64,000 bases of DNA from the NCBI RefSeq assembly GCF_020091405.1, contig NZ_CP081903.1:5456501-5520500 (forward strand). The letters run 5' to 3'. Both the position numbers and the translations under genes were made by a program. The notes beneath the pieces were generated by a model. The model saw only the letters and a list, made by a program, of their open reading frames with translations. It had not been told where the DNA came from and did no database searches. This document shows positions 1 to 7,938 of this stretch, one piece after another (position 1 is the first letter of the stretch; every line of letters starts with the position of its first letter). The DNA is from Bacteroides cellulosilyticus (GTDB lineage Bacteria > Bacteroidota > Bacteroidia > Bacteroidales > Bacteroidaceae).

Positions 1-1052
1 TCGACGGACGTTCCAAGCGGGAGTCCATGGCGCAAGCCCTCTCCCTCTACGACGATTATCTTTACGGAAATATCTGCAAAGCGCAGGCCATCGCTTCCAT
101 CAAGCAAGCCATTGCGGAATACGAACAGGCTTCTTATCTGAGCCCGTCCGACAAGAAATATACGAATACATTGGAGTACAAAAAGGACAGTATCGACTAT
201 GAGACTTTGAAGCTGGAAGTGAATTCCCCAAGCAAACTGGGGCTCATCAAAGAGTATCTCCAGACTCATAAATACAAGGAATTCCGCGACAAAGCCAATA
301 AGTTGCGTGTGCCTTTCGAGCAACAACTGGTGTGGAGCAACCCCACTGTCATCCAGTCCTACAGCCGCGGACTCCTAATGAAGTCCAACGAAGTGAAAAA
401 TGGAAAGAATACTCAAAAGACCTACACGTATGACGAGAATGGAAGGTTGGTAAGTATCAAGGAGGTTATAGAAGATAAAGGAACCACCACCCTGCAGACC
501 AACTTCCTCTACAACCCGCAAGGCAATTGCGTAGAAGAGGTGCAGGTGAACCAAAGAGGCATGAAAGAGGTTTATAAGCGCCTCCGCACTTTCAGCACGC
601 TGGGCATAGTGCTTACCGATTCCACTTTCCACCAGAACGGAAAACTGACAGTGAGAAAATATCATCCGCAACTCAATCTTCCGACGGAAGAAACAAACTA
701 TGAGAAGAATGTTCCGGTATCCTCCGTTGTCAACCAATACGGCAAGAACGGACAGATAGTGAAACGGGAGGAAACTTTCCCGCTGATGAAAGACCCGCTT
801 CCTACCCAGGTGAGCAAACAAACCGACGTATACGAGTATGATCCTTACGGTTACCTGACTAAAATTACGTTTGAAAAGACCCTTGTCAACAGTGAAAAGA
901 CCAGCGGTTCGCTCATCTTCCTGTATGATGAGTTCGGCAACCAGATAGACAGTAATGCTTATTATGAATATGACAGCACCGGACGGTGGATACAGAAAAC
1001 TGACCGGGGAGATGTCAAGAATACGGAGAAGATACAGGTGATTTATCAGTAA
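1..1052 (+). CDS. YD/RHS-like repeat protein, 5' end outside window
   Basis: The reading frame is open from the first bases of the window, so the true start lies upstream and only the C-terminal ~350 residues are seen. The first ~100 residues are helical and charged. The rest holds irregular YD-type motifs such as YTYDENGRL, YDEFGNQ and YEYDSTGR, which resemble RHS/YD beta-strand repeats. Such repeats usually occur in secreted or surface proteins, but no toxin tip, signal peptide or anchor is visible here. The gene ends at a TAA just before an imperfect inverted repeat and faces the amidase remnant convergently. The function is not known. ATG 27 is only the first in-frame Met inside the window. 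Confidence 0.7.
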   Translation, partial: DGRSKRESMAQALSLYDDYLYGNICKAQAIASIKQAIAEYEQASYLSPSDKKYTNTLEYKKDSIDYETLKLEVNSPSKLGLIKEYLQTHKYKEFRDKANKLRVPFEQQLVWSNPTVIQSYSRGLLMKSNEVKNGKNTQKTYTYDENGRLVSIKEVIEDKGTTTLQTNFLYNPQGNCVEEVQVNQRGMKEVYKRLRTFSTLGIVLTDSTFHQNGKLTVRKYHPQLNLPTEETNYEKNVPVSSVVNQYGKNGQIVKREETFPLMKDPLPTQVSKQTDVYEYDPYGYLTKITFEKTLVNSEKTSGSLIFLYDEFGNQIDSNAYYEYDSTGRWIQKTDRGDVKNTEKIQVIYQ

Positions 1053-1106
1053 TGCGAATCAGCCAATTGAGTTTAGTTCATTACGGTATAGAAAAGAAGG
1101 AAAAGA

Positions 1107-1195
1107 GTGATAAGGTGGTAAGGTGATAAAGTAGCTGCGCTATATATCACAGAGCGTTATCCCGTTATCACTTTACCACTCTACCACCTTATCAC
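1107..1195. terminator. Imperfect inverted repeat between convergent genes
   Basis: GTGATAAGGTGGTA at 1107 pairs perfectly with TACCACCTTATCAC ending at 1195, and the next bases pair partly. It lies between the end of the YD-repeat gene and the end of the amidase remnant, so it may terminate transcription from both sides. It lacks a clean GC-rich stem with a T-tract. Confidence 0.4.
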
Positions 1196-1212
1196 ATTTA
1201 GCTCATATCCCA

Positions 1213-1477
1213 TCAGTAATACGCCGGATTAGGCGGTGGCGGTTCCCGAAGTACGGTTTCCGCATCAAAGCAGAGGCCGGGACATCCCGCAAGCCGACAT
1301 CCGGGATAATCCCTCAACAGCAGCATCACCAGCACGCGAAGGGAATGTTTCTGAAATTCAGTGCGCGTATCGGCCGGGGATCCTGCAGAGTCCACACCGC
1401 CTTCATAGCAGATTCCGACAGAGTTCCGTTGCAGTTTACCACACAGGGTTTTGATATCTCCGTTCTTTCTTATATAA
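1213..1477 (-). pseudogene. N-acetylmuramoyl-L-alanine amidase remnant
   Basis: Starting directly at the intron 3' end, the minus strand reads YIRKNGDI, then SVGICYEGG, SPADTRTEFQKHSLRVLV and LLRDYPGCR. These match the middle of the short Bacteroides amidase usually found beside HU-like genes. The N-terminal ~50-60 residues are missing, and after DYPGCR the conserved HRDLSPD zinc/substrate segment is gone, with the frame jumping to a GLCFDAE end. The enzyme should therefore be inactive. It lies downstream of the HU/smalltalk pair on the same strand, which is the usual order of that cassette. Confidence 0.75.
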
Positions 1478-3398
1478 ATCGAGTAGGAGGAAAACGAAGT
1501 AGTTTTCTTCCTACTTTCGCTTTCCGACCTCTCACACCACCACGCATGCCGTTCGGCACGTGGCGGTTCTTTACTTACGATGCAATTTACTGTAATACTC
1601 CATCAAGGTAGGGTACCCCACTAGTTTCAATTTGTCATTATCCATGGCAGAAGTTAGGATTCTGCTCCCAGCTATACACCAATACCCTAAGCGAGTATTG
1701 GCATGTTGCCAGGCATAGAACTTACTGATGCCACACTTCTGCAAATTGGCAAACCGAGTTTTGACCTTCTTCCAGTATTTCCATATACACATGCGTATCC
1801 TACGACGAAGCCATTCATCTATACGTTTCAGATAACTCTGCATATCTGCCAACTGAAAGTATTCTATCCAGCTACGTATAAACAGATGAAGCTTTGATTT
1901 GCGCTGCTCATACCCCATACCATTACTTCTTCCGGTCAGTTCTTTCAAGCGAACTTTCAGTTTAAGGTAACTTTTGGGATGGACAGATAAGCGACATTCG
2001 CCATTCTTTACATAAAAAGAATAACCCAGAAACTTCATGCCACGAACATAACCAACGCTGGTTTTATCTTGATTTACCTTTAGGAAAAGATCTTTCTCAA
2101 TAAAAGCGCTTATGCTCTTCTTTACACGCAGGGCAGAACGTTTACTCTTACAGAAAATCATACAGTCGTCCGCATAACGCACAAACTTGTGCCCACGGGA
2201 TTCCAACTCTGTATCCAATTCATGGAGCATAACATTGCTCAGCAAGGGGCTCAAAGGTCCTCCTTGGACAGTTCCCTGAACACGGCTCTCGTAGTGACCA
2301 TCTACCATTGCCCCCGAGAGGAGGTATTTATGGACGAGGGAGATAACACGACCATCCTTCACGGTGCGTGACAAAATCTCTATCAACTTGCTATGATTAA
2401 CTGTGTCGAAGAACTTTTCTAAGTCCAAGTCAACACAGTATTTATGACCACTATTGATATGAGATTGGGCGCGCCGCAAGGCTTGGTGAGCACTGCGTTT
2501 AGGGCGGAAGCCAAAGCTGTTGTCACTGAACTGGCGTTCGTAAAGCGGACTAAGCACCTGGCTGATGGATTGTTGAATAAGACGGTCAATAACGGTAGGA
2601 ATACCTAATTGACGTTTCTTACCTCCATCCTTGGGAATTTCAACCCGCCGGACGGGATTGGGACGATAGCTACCGTCCAACAAAGAGTTTATCAGTTCGT
2701 CTTTATGGAGTTTCAGGTAAGGAAGTAAATCTTCCGTTTCCATCTTATCGACACCTCCACAGCCACCGTTGGCCACGACCTGCTTGTAGGCGCGGTTCAT
2801 GTTTGCGGGCGACACAATACGTTCCAATAAAGCATCTTTGGTAAATTGCGCTTCCACGAGGTGGTTTTCAGTTATCCCAATAAAGGTCTGCACTCCGGCA
2901 TAGCTTTCGGATTCCGTCCTATCCTTTTGCCGGCAGTTATCACTCAATGTTGATATTTTCTGCATTCGTTCCTTTATTTGGTAACATTCATTGACTACTC
3001 GCTTAAATAAAGTTCAGACCTTCCCCGAATGCCGATTTTTTTTTTCGGGTACTATGTCGTCTGCTGACTTCTCACAGCAAGCTTTACTCCGTGCTTCTGA
3101 AAAAAAACATCTGCACGTCTGTGAGACCTCCCCAGTTAAGAATACATTCTTTCCATCTTATACCTGCCGGATTTACTTTGGATGTTTCCGGATAGTTATA
3201 AGGCTTTGTCTTGTTTAGCAGACTAACCCACATCCTTTAGCCTTATATCCGGTTTCTGTACGTCAGGCCAGATGTTTGCCGCTACCTTCCTTCAGATTCC
3301 AACTCACGATGGACACCCTTGGCGTTGGCTAAACACTTCCCACTATCAGGGCGTGTTAGGGACTTGCACCCATTAGAATATACCCATGCTGGGCGAAC
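1478..3398 (-). mobile_element. Group II intron (probable bacterial class C)
   Basis: The 5' end reads GTTCGCCCAGCATGGGT on the minus strand, followed by the GGGTGCAAGTCCC element. A long structured 5' region precedes the maturase gene. After the maturase stop there is a domain V-like hairpin near 1520-1566 (GAACCGCCACGTGCCG with the GTGAGAGG side) and a domain VI-like hairpin at about 1482-1515, ending in CTCGAT. The boundaries are read by eye to within a few bases. The 5' exon carries a terminator-type hairpin four bases upstream of the splice site, the target type known for class C introns. All expected parts appear present, so it may still be mobile. Confidence 0.8.
1571..2965 (-). CDS. 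ltrA: Group II intron reverse transcriptase/maturase
   Basis: This is the 464-residue intron-encoded protein. The reverse transcriptase domain includes GKKRQLGIPTVIDR (~115-128), FGFRP (~151-155), the catalytic Asp region VDLDLEKFFDTVNH (~178-191), QGGPLSPLLSN (~234-244) and the YADD active site (~264-267). The thumb and maturase X domain follow, with the C-terminal stretch SRILTSAM and LVGYPTLMEYY typical of short maturases. No HNH endonuclease domain with paired Cys follows, which fits class C-type introns. The protein reverse-transcribes the excised intron into DNA and helps it splice. The gene lies wholly inside the intron on the same strand and appears intact. Confidence 0.95.
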   Translation of the reverse strand: MQKISTLSDNCRQKDRTESESYAGVQTFIGITENHLVEAQFTKDALLERIVSPANMNRAYKQVVANGGCGGVDKMETEDLLPYLKLHKDELINSLLDGSYRPNPVRRVEIPKDGGKKRQLGIPTVIDRLIQQSISQVLSPLYERQFSDNSFGFRPKRSAHQALRRAQSHINSGHKYCVDLDLEKFFDTVNHSKLIEILSRTVKDGRVISLVHKYLLSGAMVDGHYESRVQGTVQGGPLSPLLSNVMLHELDTELESRGHKFVRYADDCMIFCKSKRSALRVKKSISAFIEKDLFLKVNQDKTSVGYVRGMKFLGYSFYVKNGECRLSVHPKSYLKLKVRLKELTGRSNGMGYEQRKSKLHLFIRSWIEYFQLADMQSYLKRIDEWLRRRIRMCIWKYWKKVKTRFANLQKCGISKFYAWQHANTRLGYWCIAGSRILTSAMDNDKLKLVGYPTLMEYYSKLHRK

Positions 3399-3402
3399 TA
3401 AG

Positions 3403-3439
3403 AATAACCTGTGCCGGAATTTTTCCGGCACAGGTTATT
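3403..3439 (-). terminator. Intrinsic terminator hairpin forming the intron 5' exon
   Basis: A perfect 15-bp stem (arms 3403-3417 and 3425-3439, 7-base loop) is followed on the minus strand by TTATTCTTA and then the intron. It probably ended transcription of the HU/smalltalk genes upstream, and the intron appears to have inserted into its T-rich tail. Confidence 0.75.
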
Positions 3440-3536
3440 TGTTATCAGGTCATGTTCCGTATAGCAACGGTCAGCGCGGGTGGCGCTGCTACAAATGACA
3501 ATTAAATCAATCCTTTCCATTAGACTTTTTTTGTAA

Positions 3537-3641
3537 TTAAGACCTTCCCGTCATCGCATGCGCGCTAAACGCACCCAACACAGCCGAAGCCACTGCAATC
3601 ACCACTTTCAGAATCGCATCCCAAGTAATTTTCTTTTTCAC
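3537..3641 (-). CDS. Smalltalk family small protein, copy 1
   Basis: This 34-residue ORF begins with GTG (3641) and reads MKKKITWDAILK, followed by a hydrophobic segment VVIAVASAVLGAFSAHAM and a short polar end. It matches the very short Bacteroides proteins that NCBI calls 'smalltalk' (basic KK start, W, one hydrophobic helix, AM near the end). It lies about 100 bases downstream of the HU-like gene. A second copy with the same pattern lies at 30110-30208, also just downstream of an HU-like gene. The function is unknown; a single membrane-inserted helix is possible. Confidence 0.75.
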   Translation of the reverse strand: MKKKITWDAILKVVIAVASAVLGAFSAHAMTGRS

Positions 3642-3749
3642 AACAGTCAAGGTTTAAATTAGTGTTCCGCTCCTACAGCATATCCCACACTGCGCAGCCT
3701 TTAATTTTCAATTTTCAACTTTCAATTTCTACCGCCTCCGGCGGTAGAC

Positions 3750-4250
3750 TCATCCCAGCGGATTCTCGTCCAAATTTCCGCCGCCACCTTCTCCGCTGCC
3801 GCCGGAAGAAGAGCCGCCCTCCTTATCTTCCGGCTTTTCCAAGGCGAAGCTCACGTTTGCCAAGCTTCTGGTGGTGGCATTGGTGCCGTTCACCAATCTC
3901 AGCGCCTTATCCGGAACAAAGCGGATATTCACCTTCTTGATATTCCTCACCGTACAATCCTCCGACTTCGCCACTCCCGGACAACTGAAGGTCATGTGGA
4001 ATGTCCCCAACTGATCCAGCTTCACCTTATTGCCATCGGCAAGGCTCTGCTGAATCTCTTCCATAATAGCCTCGAACACGTGCTTCACATCTCCCTTCGT
4101 CATCGCGCAGCTCTTCTGCACGGCAGCCGCAAGCGTATCGGTATCCACCGTCTTGCACGTGCCGGGTTTCTGACGAAGATAAAAGAACTTGGGAGAATTG
4201 ACATCAGTCATAATCTTTCTACGAAGATAACGTTCTACTGTTACATCCAT
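3750..4250 (-). CDS. HU-like DNA-binding protein, copy 1
   Basis: The 166-residue protein has an HU/IHF-type fold. The segment DTLAAAVQKSCAMTKGDVKHVFEAIMEEI gives the N-terminal helices, GNKVKLDQLGTFHMTF is the HU 'G-x-V-x-L-x-x-LGTF' core, and VNIRFVPDKALR is the following strand. Residues ~140-166 are a Gly/Ser-rich tail ending in LDENPLG. This is longer than classical HU (~90 residues) and belongs to the HU-like proteins multiplied in Bacteroides. An internal Met (MTDVNSP) is an alternative start. A clear promoter box lies 58 bases upstream. It is followed by the smalltalk ORF and the amidase remnant. Confidence 0.88.
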   Translation of the reverse strand: MDVTVERYLRRKIMTDVNSPKFFYLRQKPGTCKTVDTDTLAAAVQKSCAMTKGDVKHVFEAIMEEIQQSLADGNKVKLDQLGTFHMTFSCPGVAKSEDCTVRNIKKVNIRFVPDKALRLVNGTNATTRSLANVSFALEKPEDKEGGSSSGGSGEGGGGNLDENPLG

Positions 4251-4307
4251 AAGTCAAATAAAATCAAGTTAAGGTTTAAGTTTATAAAATCTCTTCAAAT
4301 CACTATG

Positions 4308-4339
4308 CAAAGATACAATATCAGAACCCGAAAGTCAAG
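4308..4339 (-). promoter_or_regulatory. Bacteroides-type promoter for the HU-like gene
   Basis: On the minus strand the -7 box is TATCTTTG (4308-4315), an exact TAnnTTTG match, and CTTG lies 20 bases upstream (4336-4339) as a near match to the -33 TTTG. The HU-like gene starts 58 bases downstream. Confidence 0.6.
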
Positions 4340-4426
4340 TGTTTCACCATTTATTTTTCAATATTTTTTCAACACTTATACCTCCTAAATAAATCATGAT
4401 TTATAAATTATAAATCACGATTCCCC

Positions 4427-5827
4427 TCACTTCGCATGCCTCATCAGCCACTCCATCGGCGGCATATAATCCCCTATCTTCGTCAGGCTGGGGTTGTGGG
4501 CAAAGTAGATGTCGCCCGTCTCCCCATTGCGGTGTTTGGCCACAATCGCCACTCCCAGCCCTTCTGAAGGATATTTGCTCTTGCTCTCACTTTTCATATT
4601 GTGCATGGCCGGACGATAAAGCAGCATTACCATGTCCGCATCCTGTTCTATCGCCCCACTCTCACGCAAGTCGCTCAACGCCGGGCGGCAATCGGGACGC
4701 CCCTCGCTGGCACGGTTCAGCTGACTGAGCAGCAGTACCGGCACATTCAGTTCCTTCGCCATTAGTTTCGCCTTGCGGGCGGCCTGCGCCACCTCCTGTT
4801 CGCGGTTGCGGTTATCCTGCCCCGCATCCATCTTGCACAGTTGCAGGTAGTCCAGGATAATCAGGTCGCACTCCCCCTTACTCTGCAACATCCGCGCCAC
4901 TCCGCGCACATGATCCATGCTCACCACCGGACTGTCGTCCACTCGGATAGAAAGTCCCGCCAGTTCCACCGAGGCTTCCCTCACCTGCCGCAACTCACTT
5001 GTATCGAGCTGCCCGTTGCGCAAGTGCGAAGGATTTACATCTTCCGTAGCTGCAAGCAGCCACCGGTCCCCCAGCCTCTCGCCCTGCATCTCCAGACTGA
5101 AAACCACCGTGTGGCATCCCGCCGCAGCAGCCGCCCGTGCCAGGTGCAGCGCGAAGGCCGTCTTTCCCACCGACGGACGCGCGGCGATGACAACCAGGTC
5201 GCCCTGCTGCCATCCACCCGTCATCTCGTCCAGTTCGGTCAGCCCGGTGGGAATGCCCGTGACGCCGTTCTTATTGTTCTCCACGCGAGCTTCCACCTGC
5301 ACCAGCGTATCCTCCATCAGTTGCTCCATGCCCCGGAGATGGTCGGCGGTGCCCAGCGTCCCTTCCAGGCGGTCCAGCAAATTGTGCATACCCACCAGGA
5401 TGTCCGCAATGTCCACCGACTGATCCGAGGCGGCAGCCAATTGCTTGTGCGACCCCAGTATCGCCTCCCGGCGTATGTACAGTTCCTTCAGTATGGCAAC
5501 GTGATATTCCAGATGCGCCCCCGACGCCACGCGACCGCTCAGGCGCGTCACGTTGTAGGCCCCTCCCGCCGCTTCCAGTTTGCCGCGGGCTGCCAGTTCG
5601 CTCTTCACGGTGAGGATGTCAATAGGCAGGCCTCTATGGTTCATGCTCAACATGGTGGAGAAAATCAGCCGGTTTGTCTCGTTGTAGAACACCTCCGGGC
5701 CAATCTTCCCGGCAATCAGCGGCATGGCTTCGCTCTCTATCAGACAGGCGCCCACCACCGCTTCTTCCATCTCCTCATCCTGAGGATTCCATATTCCATT
5801 CATATTCTGCAATTTACTGATTATCAT
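4427..5827 (-). CDS. dnaB: Replicative DNA helicase, DnaB family
   Basis: This is a 466-residue hexameric 5'-3' helicase that unwinds DNA ahead of the fork. The N-terminal DnaB domain (EEMEEAVVGACLIE...) covers ~15-115. The RecA-like ATPase domain carries Walker A RPSVGKT (~215-221), Walker B DLIILDYLQL, the LLLSQLNR segment and the C-terminal LRESGAIEQDADMVMLLYRP region. Length and motifs are normal. Its start overlaps the stop of the DnaD-like gene by four bases (ATGA), so the two are translationally coupled. This coupling and the nearby mobile-type genes suggest a mobile-element or accessory helicase rather than the main chromosomal one, but that is inference. Confidence 0.93.
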   Translation of the reverse strand: MIISKLQNMNGIWNPQDEEMEEAVVGACLIESEAMPLIAGKIGPEVFYNETNRLIFSTMLSMNHRGLPIDILTVKSELAARGKLEAAGGAYNVTRLSGRVASGAHLEYHVAILKELYIRREAILGSHKQLAAASDQSVDIADILVGMHNLLDRLEGTLGTADHLRGMEQLMEDTLVQVEARVENNKNGVTGIPTGLTELDEMTGGWQQGDLVVIAARPSVGKTAFALHLARAAAAAGCHTVVFSLEMQGERLGDRWLLAATEDVNPSHLRNGQLDTSELRQVREASVELAGLSIRVDDSPVVSMDHVRGVARMLQSKGECDLIILDYLQLCKMDAGQDNRNREQEVAQAARKAKLMAKELNVPVLLLSQLNRASEGRPDCRPALSDLRESGAIEQDADMVMLLYRPAMHNMKSESKSKYPSEGLGVAIVAKHRNGETGDIYFAHNPSLTKIGDYMPPMEWLMRHAK

Positions 5828-6435
5828 TCATATTCATCCCTGAACAATCCGCCGTCCAGATAGCCGGCGGCTTGGCGGCAATACTTCGTGTCGCGCAGAT
5901 GGAAGTAATAGTCCTCTATATGTTCCGTCGCCATTTTCCTGTCCGCTTGCGACAGTTTCTTCCAAATGCTGAAAGCACTTTCGCGGCTTTGCCTGGGCAT
6001 ATGGGTGATTTCGTGATATTCGTTCCAGAATTCGCAGAAAGACGCTTCGAGCGCGCCTGCACCGGCACTTCCGGTTATCTTCTTGCCCGTCCACACATCA
6101 TATCCCGGTATGCGGATATGGGTGAGGGCATCCCCCTTCAGCTTCTCGATGTTGCCGTCCGCCATCAGCCTTCCGAAGAAGCGCCGGGTACGCCCGATGC
6201 TCCATCCCAGAATCTCCGACCAGTGGCGAAACGAGATCACCGATTCCCCACGTCCGCAGACGATGTCCGACTCCTGACGTTTCACCGTCGCTTCCGTATA
6301 GTTCACGTAGGTCAGCACTCTCAGAAAGGCCGCCATGTCTCCACTTGCTTCAGGACACTCCTCAAATGCTTTGAGCAGCAACGAACGGGGAATCATGACA
6401 TAACCGGAAACTTTTAAATCATTAAATATATTCAT
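5824..6435 (-). CDS. DnaD-like / winged-helix replication-associated protein
   Basis: The frame could start at 6483, but a TACCTTTG promoter box lies within that extension, so ATG 6435 (MNIFNDLKVSG) is preferred, giving 203 residues. The N-terminal half (SGYVMIPRSLL ... ISFRHWSEILGWSIGRTRRFFGRL) resembles the winged helix of phage and mobile-element replication initiators. The C-terminal part is helical, as in DnaD-type proteins. It is coupled to the DnaB gene downstream, so a role in loading or partnering that helicase is plausible. The family assignment rests on pattern and context only. Confidence 0.65.
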   Translation of the reverse strand: MNIFNDLKVSGYVMIPRSLLLKAFEECPEASGDMAAFLRVLTYVNYTEATVKRQESDIVCGRGESVISFRHWSEILGWSIGRTRRFFGRLMADGNIEKLKGDALTHIRIPGYDVWTGKKITGSAGAGALEASFCEFWNEYHEITHMPRQSRESAFSIWKKLSQADRKMATEHIEDYYFHLRDTKYCRQAAGYLDGGLFRDEYE

Positions 6436-6458
6436 AGTTGTTTTTTTATTTGCGACTG

Positions 6459-6466
6459 CAAAGGTA
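6459..6466 (-). promoter_or_regulatory. -7 promoter box for the DnaD-like/dnaB pair
   Basis: TACCTTTG on the minus strand matches TAnnTTTG and lies 24 bases upstream of ATG 6435. It decides against the longer start at 6483. No good -33 TTTG is visible at 19-21 bases. Confidence 0.45.
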
Positions 6467-6936
6467 ATGCAAGAAAGCCGCATCCGGTCTGCCCGATGCT
6501 TGATCCGGCTACAATCCGCTCTTTTCGGCTACAATTTCATACAAATGGCATCCTGAAGCGCTCCCCGGAAACGCTCTTCGGAAGCGAACTTTTTTTGAAT
6601 CACTCCGTGTACCGGATAACCTACTGACAGCAAACATCTTACTTTTCCGCGTGAACCACCAACCGTACCACCAACCGTACCCTAATAAGTAAATATAAGA
6701 ATTTAAAAGAAGGATATATAAATATATCCTTCTGCATTCCGGGGCTTTGAAGGATATGTAAAAACCCTCTTGAAGTTCTCTTTTAGACACGGATTACACG
6801 GATTTCACTGTTGCAATTTTAAGAAAATCCGTGAAATCCGTGTAATCCGTGTCTAAAAAATCATCATGATGCAACACACTTATACACTTTTTACACAGCC
6901 TCTTTGTCGGAGGCATTACTGCACAAAAAAGGGAGG
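6467..6936. other. Gene-poor stretch with 12-bp tandem motif and long palindrome
   Basis: I see no convincing gene here. At 6655-6681 the sequence accACCAACCGTACC repeats in tandem. The stretch also holds the 28-bp palindrome listed separately. A 93-codon minus-strand frame (6509-6790) runs through these repeats and looks spurious. Confidence 0.5.
6781..6858. repeat. Perfect 28-bp inverted repeat with 22-base loop
   Basis: Arms 6781-6808 and 6831-6858 are perfect reverse complements built from the core ACACGGATTACACGGATTTCA and flanked by A/T runs. It looks like a bidirectional terminator or a dispersed intergenic palindrome. A related CCGTGTAATCTGTGG sequence occurs at 56575, just before sbcC. 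Confidence 0.7.
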
Positions 6937-7218
6937 TTACCCCTCCCCTTCCTTCTTCCGCCTTCCGTGTTCTCTTCTCACCTGATCCGGAAAGCCCAGA
7001 TGGCGTACAATCACCGCGTTCTGGAGTGGAGTCAGATTAACCAACTTGTCGGTATATTCCACACTCAGCAAGTCGGCATACAAGGCGGGAAGTTCGCGCA
7101 CATGCTTCCGGAACGAACGGATGGACGAAGTGTTAAGCTCACACGGATAATACGCCTGTGCCACCCGGGACAAGGCATGGCAGCCCGAAAGCAACCAATC
7201 AAAATTTTCTTCTTTCAT
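6937..7218 (-). CDS. Small hypothetical protein, weakly DUF4248-like
   Basis: This 93-residue protein has a region VAQAYYP ... RSFRKHVRELPALYADLLSVEYTDKLVNLTPLQNAVIVRHLGFP. Its spacing of a Tyr/Pro start, a Trp/Phe-Arg-Lys helix and a late LTPLQ...I...LG helix recalls the short DUF4248 proteins found near HU-like genes in Bacteroides, but identity is low. The C-terminus is basic. A TACCTTTG box at 7284-7291 could be its -7 element. No function is known. Confidence 0.5.
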   Translation of the reverse strand: MKEENFDWLLSGCHALSRVAQAYYPCELNTSSIRSFRKHVRELPALYADLLSVEYTDKLVNLTPLQNAVIVRHLGFPDQVRREHGRRKKEGEG

Positions 7219-7283
7219 GTCTTTTATTTAAAATTTGCCGGCACGGGGAGCTTTGTGCACCCGGCCTGTTTAGAAAACAGGGG

Positions 7284-7291
7284 CAAAGGTA
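7284..7291 (-). promoter_or_regulatory. -7 promoter box upstream of the 93-residue ORF
   Basis: TACCTTTG on the minus strand, 66 bases upstream of the start at 7218. No strong -33 partner is seen. Confidence 0.35.
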
Positions 7292-7337
7292 GGAAGAATC
7301 CGAAAGTAAGGAAAAACGAAATATTCAACTTCGGAAA

Positions 7338-7730
7338 TTATCTCCCTCTCTCTTGCTTGAAGTAGGACAAGATGGTGGTGAAATTAAGGAAATGACGGTC
7401 GCGGACATGAAAGCGGCTTTCGAACAAATAGCGCGAGCAGATGACGCTACAGAAGTAAGCATAATTCAGATGCCGGTGCAAACGCGACTGTAGGCGGTCG
7501 TAGAGCCGGGAAGCGTATGCTATGAAGTTGCGTATCTCCGCGTAGTGAACAATGCGGGGACGCAAGCGTTGCGTGCCGGCGCGTTCCATCATTGCCAGGG
7601 CATATTCTATTTGCTCCATTTTATCACGATTGTTCTGCATGCTTTGCAGCAAGGCATCCAGGCGGATTTCCTGACGTTCATAACGTTGCCTTGTACGTTC
7701 GAGGCGTTGTCTCAATTCTTCTTCAGTCAT
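7338..7730 (-). CDS. Hypothetical coiled-coil protein, 130 residues
   Basis: Residues ~1-50 (EEELRQRLERTRQRYERQEIRLDALLQSM) form a charged heptad-like coiled coil. The rest (RPRIVHYAEIRNFIAYASRLYDRLQSRL ... FHVRDRHFLNFTTILSYFKQ) is rich in Arg, Tyr and His. There is no signal peptide or membrane helix. I do not recognise the family. It runs in the same direction as the 93-residue ORF, 120 bases upstream of it, and both may be accessory genes of the same degraded element. Confidence 0.5.
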   Translation of the reverse strand: MTEEELRQRLERTRQRYERQEIRLDALLQSMQNNRDKMEQIEYALAMMERAGTQRLRPRIVHYAEIRNFIAYASRLYDRLQSRLHRHLNYAYFCSVICSRYLFESRFHVRDRHFLNFTTILSYFKQERGR

Positions 7731-7830
7731 TGTTTTTATCAGATTAATTTTATTTTCAGCATCTATAAATGTACGTAAAAAGGCTTTGCAACGGACGATC
7801 TGTTTGCACTAAACAGACCATCTGACACAA

Positions 7831-7873
7831 CAAAACGGACGGTCTGTTCAGTGCAAACAGACCGTCCGTTTTG
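7831..7873. terminator. Strong 18-bp hairpin
   Basis: CAAAACGGACGGTCTGTT (7831-7848) pairs perfectly with 7856-7873 around a 7-base loop, followed by TTTAAC. A degenerate copy of the same motif lies just before it (7792-7824, GGACGATCTGTTTGCACT). It lies just beyond the 3' end of the AAA-ATPase gene and is a likely terminator for it. Confidence 0.65.
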
Positions 7874-7938
7874 TTTAACATTTCATAGGTTTGGACACGT
7901 TCAATCGGATGCCGTTCAAACCGTTCAACGGGAGAAGG

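Noticed and set aside
1345..1611. An 88-codon plus-strand frame spanning the intron 3' end
   Set aside because: It is opposite the amidase remnant and intron domains V/VI; the structure and amidase motifs explain this region better.
4841..5863. A 340-codon plus-strand open frame
   Set aside because: It is antisense to dnaB and the DnaD-like gene and results from the high GC of that region; its translation is rich in His, Arg and Gln with no motif.
6509..6790. A 93-codon minus-strand frame
   Set aside because: It runs through tandem repeats and into the 28-bp palindrome, and has no start context or family pattern.
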